Source: a virus. Taken from it: 41,682 nt of DNA. Below, one piece after another: positions 37,031 to 41,682 of the stretch. Position 1 is the stretch's first letter, and each line of letters opens with the position of its first letter. Both the position numbers and the translations under genes were made by a program. The stretch spans positions 1-41,682 of the IMG/VR virus record IMGVR_UViG_3300028897_000222. One strand, 5' to 3'. Under the pieces are notes generated by a model. That model made no database searches. It had not been told where the DNA came from and saw nothing but the letters and a program-made list of their open reading frames with translations.

Positions 37031-39129
37031 AATTCCTAATGGTCGCTCCCAAATTCGTATCTAAAATAGGGTTGTATTATGATTTCCCTATAGGGGTAGC
37101 CTATATTTCGGCTGTGCTCAAGCAGGCGGGGTTCGATGTAGAGACCATAAACCTATGTCACAGCAAATTACAGGTCGACCAGGCGCTTGAAAAGGTCATA
37201 AACGAAAAGTGCATAGACGTGGTTGGCATTGGTGGTCTCTCGCCGCACTTTCACATGGTGAATGACATATTAAAAGAATGCAAAAAGGTAAATCCAGACA
37301 TAATCACAATTGTGGGTGGTGGTTTAGTCAGTTGCGAGCCAGAAATGGTTTTAGAAATGCTTGATGCCGATATAGGCGTTTTAAACGAGGGTGAAATTAC
37401 GATACAAGCACTCGCAGGCAAATTAGTGGACGGCAAATCGCTTGATTCGGTAAAAGGCATTGTTTACAAAGATAAAAACGGCACAATAAGGCGCAATCCG
37501 CCCAGAGAGCGGATACAGGACTTAGATACACTTCCATGGCCCGATTATGAGGGTTTTGAGTTAGGCAGATACTTAGATTTGCAGTGGCCCAATGATATGG
37601 ACGCTCTAAACTTCTATGAGGATCCCCGTGTGGCGCCACTGATAGCAAGCAGGGGGTGCCCTTATCCATGCACATTTTGCTTCCATCCAATAGGCGATAA
37701 ATACAAGCAGCACTCCCTAGACAACATATTTGAGCACATTGAATATCTCATAAAAGAGTACCAGATAAACGGCTTGTTTATGTTGGATGAGTTATTTGCC
37801 ACGAAAAACAACCATAAGCGCCTAAAGGAGTTTTGCCACAGAATAAAGGAATATCCCCTCCAGTGGTTTGCCCAATTGCGGGTGGATTCGGTCAACAGGG
37901 AGATTTTGCGACTGTGCAAGGATAGCGGGTGCAACCTTATCAGTTACGGCATAGAAAGCGCCTCCAACAAGGTGCTAAAGAGCATGAAAAAGCACATTAC
38001 GGTCAAACAGATAAATAAGGCACTGGAGGAGACGTATCAAGCAGGAATAGGCAATAAGGGCAACCTGATATTTGGCGATAAGGCCGAAACCGTCGATACC
38101 ATAAACGAGAGTCTAAAATGGTGGAGCGAAAACATAAAATATCAAATTCAACCATCGGCACTGAGCGCCTATCCGGGCACCCCGCTATATCACTACGCCG
38201 TAAAAAAGGGTCTCATAAAAGACAAAAAAGCGTTTTTGAAATACAACCAGTGGGTTAACGTGACCAATATGACACAAGAAGAGTTTAACGCCATGGTAAA
38301 CGTCATTACGGTGTCCAGACGGCACATATGTCGGATACCAGCCAAAGTGTTGTCCTGCAAGGAGTTATACGGGGATGAGATAAAGGGCAAGGCGTATTCC
38401 TTTGAGGTTCAGTGTCCCCACTGCGGGCAAAACGTGAAATACGAAAAAATGAACAGCTCTGGAACGGGTCTGTCAATTTACAACATCATATATTGCAAGG
38501 CGTGCCACCAGAAGTTTAATACGTTGCCCTTCAACATAGAGAAAACCATAGCGGACTTTTTGGACATGGTGGGTGATGACGAGTTTGCAATATGGGACAA
38601 CGTGAACATGCTGACCGCCATGAACGTGCGGTTGATGGAGCGGGTAAACTATGTTATTCCAAGGAATGCAAAACCAGAAGAGGTGAGAAACTCGGTAAAA
38701 CACGTGCTTTATACGGTGAACAAAAAATTTGAAAGAAAGCAGTTTAGTCAAGTTTTGGGTCTAAGGGTGCGTGGAATAAACGTGGTTCCCCTCTATCTGT
38801 ATACTCATGTTGAGGATGCCATGGAAGTGATGATTCAGTTGGCCTCAATAGGAATACAAAAACAGGAAACGGACGTGGTGGCGTTACGGCAAGAACTGGG
38901 TTTGGCGGCCATGAGGGAATGCAAGGCCGAATACCCTTATGCAATGTTTGCGGAAGGATACACGGCAGACGTTTGGGACAGTAAGGAACACAAAGACAAA
39001 ACGGCCATCTGGTTTATTCCCGTGCAGGTTGGGGAGAAGGTGACCGCAATGTTTGGGTTTGAAATGCCCAACTCAAAATGGAACATCGGATTTCAGATAC
39101 CAAAGGATTTTATGCTACGTGAATTTTAA
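37027..39129 (+). CDS. B12-binding-domain radical SAM protein
   Basis: 700 residues. Residues 1-150 form a cobalamin-binding-like Rossmann domain (FPIGVAYISAVLKQAGFDVE, DVVGIGGLSPHF, IVGGGLVSCEPE). The radical SAM domain follows with CPYPCTFCF (Cys211, 215, 218) binding the 4Fe-4S cluster, then LFMLDELFA and ISYGIESAS. From about 460 a zinc ribbon (CPHCG...CKACH) and a C-terminal domain of unknown fold are added. Such enzymes do radical methylations or rearrangements. The substrate is unknown; nucleic acid is possible given the ribbon. Next to a DNA methyltransferase. Rare in a 40-kb phage. Confidence 0.88.
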   Translation: MKFLMVAPKFVSKIGLYYDFPIGVAYISAVLKQAGFDVETINLCHSKLQVDQALEKVINEKCIDVVGIGGLSPHFHMVNDILKECKKVNPDIITIVGGGLVSCEPEMVLEMLDADIGVLNEGEITIQALAGKLVDGKSLDSVKGIVYKDKNGTIRRNPPRERIQDLDTLPWPDYEGFELGRYLDLQWPNDMDALNFYEDPRVAPLIASRGCPYPCTFCFHPIGDKYKQHSLDNIFEHIEYLIKEYQINGLFMLDELFATKNNHKRLKEFCHRIKEYPLQWFAQLRVDSVNREILRLCKDSGCNLISYGIESASNKVLKSMKKHITVKQINKALEETYQAGIGNKGNLIFGDKAETVDTINESLKWWSENIKYQIQPSALSAYPGTPLYHYAVKKGLIKDKKAFLKYNQWVNVTNMTQEEFNAMVNVITVSRRHICRIPAKVLSCKELYGDEIKGKAYSFEVQCPHCGQNVKYEKMNSSGTGLSIYNIIYCKACHQKFNTLPFNIEKTIADFLDMVGDDEFAIWDNVNMLTAMNVRLMERVNYVIPRNAKPEEVRNSVKHVLYTVNKKFERKQFSQVLGLRVRGINVVPLYLYTHVEDAMEVMIQLASIGIQKQETDVVALRQELGLAAMRECKAEYPYAMFAEGYTADVWDSKEHKDKTAIWFIPVQVGEKVTAMFGFEMPNSKWNIGFQIPKDFMLREF
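39106..39129 (+). repeat. 3' end of the radical SAM gene, duplicated at 39837
   Basis: Encodes DFMLREF-stop. The same eight codons recur at 39837-39860 with three synonymous differences (Leu, Arg and Glu codons), just after the methyltransferase gene. Confidence 0.75.
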
Positions 39130-39833
39130 TGCGAGAACTCAGTTTATTTAGTGGTGCGGGGGGAGGATTACTAGCAACTAAGCATTTATTGGGATGGACA
39201 ACTGCAGGATATGTTGAAATTGAACCATACTGTCAGGCAGTCTTGGCTCAAAGAATCGCTGATGGATACCTTGATCCTGCCCCCATCTTTGGGGATATCA
39301 GGCAATTCATCTCGGAAGGTTATGCCGAAGCATATCAGGGGATGGTTGATGTCATTACGGCAGGAGTTCCATGCCAAGCCTTCAGTATCAGTCGGCTTAA
39401 AAACCTTAAAACAACAGCCCCAGATTATTTCCCAGACACCCTTGAATGCGTTCGCTTGGTTAGACCATCGTATGTGTATTTGGAGAACGTTCCAAATCTC
39501 CTTAATAACTCTAGATTTGGGAAAATTCTCACAAAATTGGCCTTCTTGGGGTACAACACATCTTGGGGTTGCATTTCAGCAAAAAGCGTGGGAAGCAACC
39601 ACACAAGAAACCGATTGTGGATTGTTGCCTACCCCGCAAAAAAGGGACAGTACCCGAAAGCGATCAATCAAAGGCGACAGATTACCAGATGTTCTTGGTG
39701 GTTTACCGAACCCCGCATATCTAGAGTGGATGATGGGGTGGCCTATGGGGTGGACAGACGTAAAATGCTTGGGGAAGGACAGGTTCCAAGAGTGGTTGAG
39801 GTTGCATGGAAAATATTAAGCAATAGTACATAA
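39129..39833 (+). CDS. DNA cytosine-C5 methyltransferase (Dcm-type)
   Basis: 234 residues, TAATG overlap with the radical SAM gene. Motif I ELSLFSGAGGG at the start, motif IV GVPCQ (catalytic Cys82), motif VI ENV (119-121), motif VIII HTRNRLWIV (about 158-166), motif X GVDRRKMLGEGQVPRVVEVA near the end. The target-recognition region is short. It would methylate C5 of cytosine, often to evade host restriction. The DNA from about 39620 also reads in frame +1 as LLPTPQKRDS...GGLPNP and EWMMGWPMGWT, which are typical C-terminal motifs of other phage methyltransferases. Confidence 0.88.
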   Translation: MRELSLFSGAGGGLLATKHLLGWTTAGYVEIEPYCQAVLAQRIADGYLDPAPIFGDIRQFISEGYAEAYQGMVDVITAGVPCQAFSISRLKNLKTTAPDYFPDTLECVRLVRPSYVYLENVPNLLNNSRFGKILTKLAFLGYNTSWGCISAKSVGSNHTRNRLWIVAYPAKKGQYPKAINQRRQITRCSWWFTEPRISRVDDGVAYGVDRRKMLGEGQVPRVVEVAWKILSNST

Positions 39834-39836
39834 AGG

Positions 39837-39860
39837 GATTTTATGTTGCGGGAGTTTTAA
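39837..39860 (+). repeat. Diverged copy of the radical SAM 3' end
   Basis: Codes for DFMLREF-stop with synonymous changes, without an upstream reading frame of its own. It marks the downstream border of the methyltransferase and looks like the remnant of a related radical SAM gene. Confidence 0.7.
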
Positions 39861-39863
39861 GGA

Positions 39864-39879
39864 TTCCCGTTGACGGGAA
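39864..39879. repeat. Dispersed palindrome, copy 13 (GTTGAC centre)
   Basis: TTCCCGTTGACGGGAA, intergenic, 3 bases after the radical SAM remnant and 29 bases upstream of gene 39909. Confidence 0.9.
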
Positions 39880-39908
39880 AGATAAATGTTAAATGAAAGG
39901 AGATAATT

Positions 39909-40187
39909 ATGACAGAAGAATTTAAGGCAATATTAGAATTAGTAAGAAGTACAGGTCAAGGAGCGTTTTACCTTGCAGTAGTTTATTTTGTTTACATGTT
40001 TTTCAAGTCTTTAGTGCCACTTTTTATTCTCGGGTTTTTAGGTGTGTTAGGTTTTAAAATAGGCAAAGCGGCTATGGCGGCATATGGTTTTGGTGCAGAT
40101 ATTTGTAAAATGTTTAATAAGAATATTTACTATGGAAGAGATAGATGCGAAGTCCGTGATAAAATATTAAATATGTTAAAAGAATGA
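39909..40187 (+). CDS. Membrane protein (92 aa)
   Basis: GAAAGGAG 7 bases before the ATG. Two hydrophobic segments (about 18-32 and 38-62) then a charged cytoplasmic tail with two Cys. Function unknown. Confidence 0.6.
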   Translation: MTEEFKAILELVRSTGQGAFYLAVVYFVYMFFKSLVPLFILGFLGVLGFKIGKAAMAAYGFGADICKMFNKNIYYGRDRCEVRDKILNMLKE

Positions 40188-40540
40188 CAACCACTACCAA
40201 TCTATCAGGATACCCAAAACCTCGGCGTTGCGAGTTCTGCGGAGAAATGTTCACCCCAAAGAACAGCAAGGCACACCATGCCAAGACGTGCGACAAACCA
40301 GAATGCAAGCACATGCGGTACTTAAAGAAAATCACCCTCAGTTATGCATCAAACGGTGCGGGCCCGTCCAAGAATGCCAAGAGAAAGGCAGGGCTATTAA
40401 ACAGGGTAAAGAGCATAAGGAGACCGTGTGTGGAGTGCGGAATGGAAGCCTACCCCAACTACTGGCGGTGCCATACCTGTGCCAAGCGGAGAGCGAGCGA
40501 AATGGCGTGGCCGGATATGCCTTACTATATGAATGGGTGA
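40184..40540 (+). CDS. Zinc-finger protein (118 aa)
   Basis: N-terminal CEFCGEMFTPKNSKAHHAKTC-type finger with a following DKPEC, then a basic middle, then CVECGMEA and CHTCAKRR. Two zinc sites; resembles phage proteins with a 'CxxCG-x-F-PKNxxAxxxxxTC' start. Likely nucleic-acid-binding. Confidence 0.6.
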   Translation: MTTTTNLSGYPKPRRCEFCGEMFTPKNSKAHHAKTCDKPECKHMRYLKKITLSYASNGAGPSKNAKRKAGLLNRVKSIRRPCVECGMEAYPNYWRCHTCAKRRASEMAWPDMPYYMNG

Positions 40541-40544
40541 AAGT

Positions 40545-40736
40545 ATGAGAAAACTTAAAGAGTTTAACTGTCATTATATTCTATTAGACCCTAAACCAGG
40601 CACAAATATAGGCGCTTGCATAGTAGAAGCAGAATTGGTAGCCCTTGAAGAAAATGCAAATGTGCATTTCATGTTTAATAACAAGTTGTATCGTATCTAT
40701 TTTAATGACCTCATTGCTGCGTTTAGGGAGGAATAG
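40545..40736 (+). CDS. Small protein (63 aa)
   Basis: Start at ATG 40545 just past the previous stop. Beta-prone, C-terminal YRIYFNDLIAAFREE. Not recognised. Confidence 0.5.
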   Translation: MRKLKEFNCHYILLDPKPGTNIGACIVEAELVALEENANVHFMFNNKLYRIYFNDLIAAFREE

Positions 40737-40741
40737 ATTTT

Positions 40742-40936
40742 ATGATAGACGAAATAACTGCTAGATTAATCACGAAAGCAAATAAATACGGGTTAAATGG
40801 ATATATTGTTTGGCAAGTAATACCATCAAGAGATGCGACACAAGATCCAGTGGATGGTGCTATGTGGGTTGTTGAAAGCAAGGAAAACTATATGCGAGGC
40901 AAGACCGCATCAGACGTTATGTGGTGGGAGAAATAG
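40742..40936 (+). CDS. Small protein (64 aa)
   Basis: GGGAGG upstream of ATG 40742. Contains NKYGLNGYIVWQVIPSRD and ends DVMWWEK. Not recognised. Confidence 0.5.
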   Translation: MIDEITARLITKANKYGLNGYIVWQVIPSRDATQDPVDGAMWVVESKENYMRGKTASDVMWWEK

Positions 40937-40939
40937 ACA

Positions 40940-41599
40940 ATGAGTGAACAATACATAAGTATGTGTAATTGTCCAGATATTCAGGGGCAGTGGGTACCGA
41001 AAGCGGGTGACCATTATGTATTAGGATGCAAAAAAGACAAAACGCCAGCTATATTGATTTTGGGGTGCCACTGGGAAGAATGCAGGGGTTGCCAATATGA
41101 AGTCACAAACTGGAAGGATGAATGTGTATGGCTCCCACGCCAAGACCAATTGCAGGAGATGGCATATAATGCTAAAACCTTGGGCACTGAAGTACACCTT
41201 GCCAAGTCTGCCATAGGCAAACATGGCGCTATGTTTTGGTGGGCTACCCATAATATGTATTATGCTTTACAGTTTAAGAATTCCATGGAACAGCTATGGT
41301 TAGCATATGTAATGTACGAAAAATACAACAAAAAATGGAATGGTAAGGAATGGGTGAAAGGGAGAAGGAAAATGAGTAAATGCATACTTGGCACAAAGGA
41401 CACAAGAAAACCCAAAGAAAAGGTCTACTGCAAGGATTGTAAGCACCTCGGCTATTTAGATAATTCTGATTACAAATGGCTAAATCCGCCTCTGTGCATG
41501 AGAGTAAGGGTAGATACTTGGTTGGAACTAAAACCAGGCGACCCTGCAAAAATAAACGCACACAACGATTGCAAGGAGTTTGAGGCAAAGGATGTATGA
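40940..41599 (+). CDS. Two-part phage protein with C-terminal Cys motif
   Basis: 219 residues. The first 150 follow a common phage pattern: QGQWVPKAGDHYVL, WLPRQDQLQEMA and NSMEQLWLAYVMYEKYNKKWNGKEW. A second part (about 150-219) has CKDCKHLGY, LCMRVRVDTW and NDCKEFE, the small CxxC-x-H...C...DC module also seen in other window genes as separate proteins. It looks like a fusion of two phage families. Function unknown. Confidence 0.6.
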   Translation: MSEQYISMCNCPDIQGQWVPKAGDHYVLGCKKDKTPAILILGCHWEECRGCQYEVTNWKDECVWLPRQDQLQEMAYNAKTLGTEVHLAKSAIGKHGAMFWWATHNMYYALQFKNSMEQLWLAYVMYEKYNKKWNGKEWVKGRRKMSKCILGTKDTRKPKEKVYCKDCKHLGYLDNSDYKWLNPPLCMRVRVDTWLELKPGDPAKINAHNDCKEFEAKDV

Positions 41600-41681
41600 T
41601 TTTCTAATGAAACCAGATAAAATATTAGGAAAGAATAAGGGGGAGTGGGGTATAATTAATGAGAATAGGTTTGATTGTTAA
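41592..41681 (+). CDS. Possible 29-residue ORF
   Basis: ATG 41592 overlaps the previous stop and runs to TAA 41679-41681, overlapping the start of the next gene in another frame. Ribosome site only GGCAAAGG. May couple translation. Confidence 0.3.
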   Translation: MYDFLMKPDKILGKNKGEWGIINENRFDC

Positions 41682-41682
41682 C
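41659..41682 (+). CDS. Start of a gene cut by the window end, glycosyltransferase-like N-terminus
   Basis: ATG 41659 after GGGGGAGTGGGG; eight codons (MRIGLIVN) before the window ends. This is the usual first beta strand of a GT-B domain. Joined to base 1, the frame continues with LKWNVGDGPKW into the gene at 1-1548. Confidence 0.6.

Noticed and set aside
39211-39600. Plus-one frame of the methyltransferase as a full separate gene from 39211
   Set aside because: Only the last part (after about 39615) resembles known proteins; the earlier part looks like a shadow of motifs I-VIII.
1-41682. Integrase, attachment sites, CRISPR array or transposase
   Set aside because: No protein with integrase or transposase motifs and no regularly spaced repeats were found; the dispersed palindromes are irregularly spaced.

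Overview
The window is phage DNA, most likely from a long-tailed siphovirus of a Gram-negative host. It has a tape-measure protein, tail-tube proteins, a tail-assembly chaperone pair joined by a -1 frameshift, a hub/tailspike, an M15 endolysin, and phage-type replication and recombination genes. Several products have lipoprotein or Sec signals, and good AGGAGG-type ribosome sites precede many genes. Genes are tightly packed, often with TAATG or ATGA overlaps. I see no tRNA, rRNA, CRISPR array, insertion sequence or integrase.

Layout. 1-2446: a glycosyltransferase-like gene cut by the window start and a frameshifted HNH endonuclease. 2428-13758: head-tail connectors and the tail module. 13761-15562: lysis region with endolysin, holin-like and lipoprotein genes. 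15581-19846: small secreted, membrane and zinc-ribbon proteins, a small HTH protein, a metallophosphoesterase and an HExxH metallopeptidase. 19929-24435 (minus strand): a leftward early operon with an ERF annealing protein, SSB, a Cas4/RecB-like nuclease and small proteins. 24436-24863: the only long gene-free stretch (428 bp), holding two divergent promoters and operator-like repeats. 24864-37030 (plus strand): a rightward operon starting with a short HTH regulator, then small proteins, a ParB-like protein, a DnaB-type helicase, an initiator-like protein carrying a probable origin, a resolvase-like nuclease, HNH proteins and many small zinc-binding or membrane proteins. 37027-41682: a B12-binding radical SAM protein, a cytosine-C5 DNA methyltransferase and further small genes.

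The control architecture resembles lambda: a leftward recombination operon and a rightward replication operon diverge from an AT-rich switch, the first rightward gene is a Cro-sized HTH protein, and a terminator follows it. Both early promoters lie so close to the first start codons that the messages would be almost leaderless.

Three things stand out. First, a 16-bp near-palindrome (TTCCCGTTGACGGGAA and variants) occurs 12 times, plus one imperfect copy, both inside genes and directly upstream of ribosome sites. Second, the last 8 codons of the window join in frame to the first codon, giving a complete glycosyltransferase-like N-terminus, so the sequence may be a circle; yet no terminase, portal, protease or major capsid gene is present. 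Third, the methyltransferase C-terminal DNA reads as recognisable methyltransferase sequence in two different frames and is flanked by a duplicated 3' end of the radical SAM gene.
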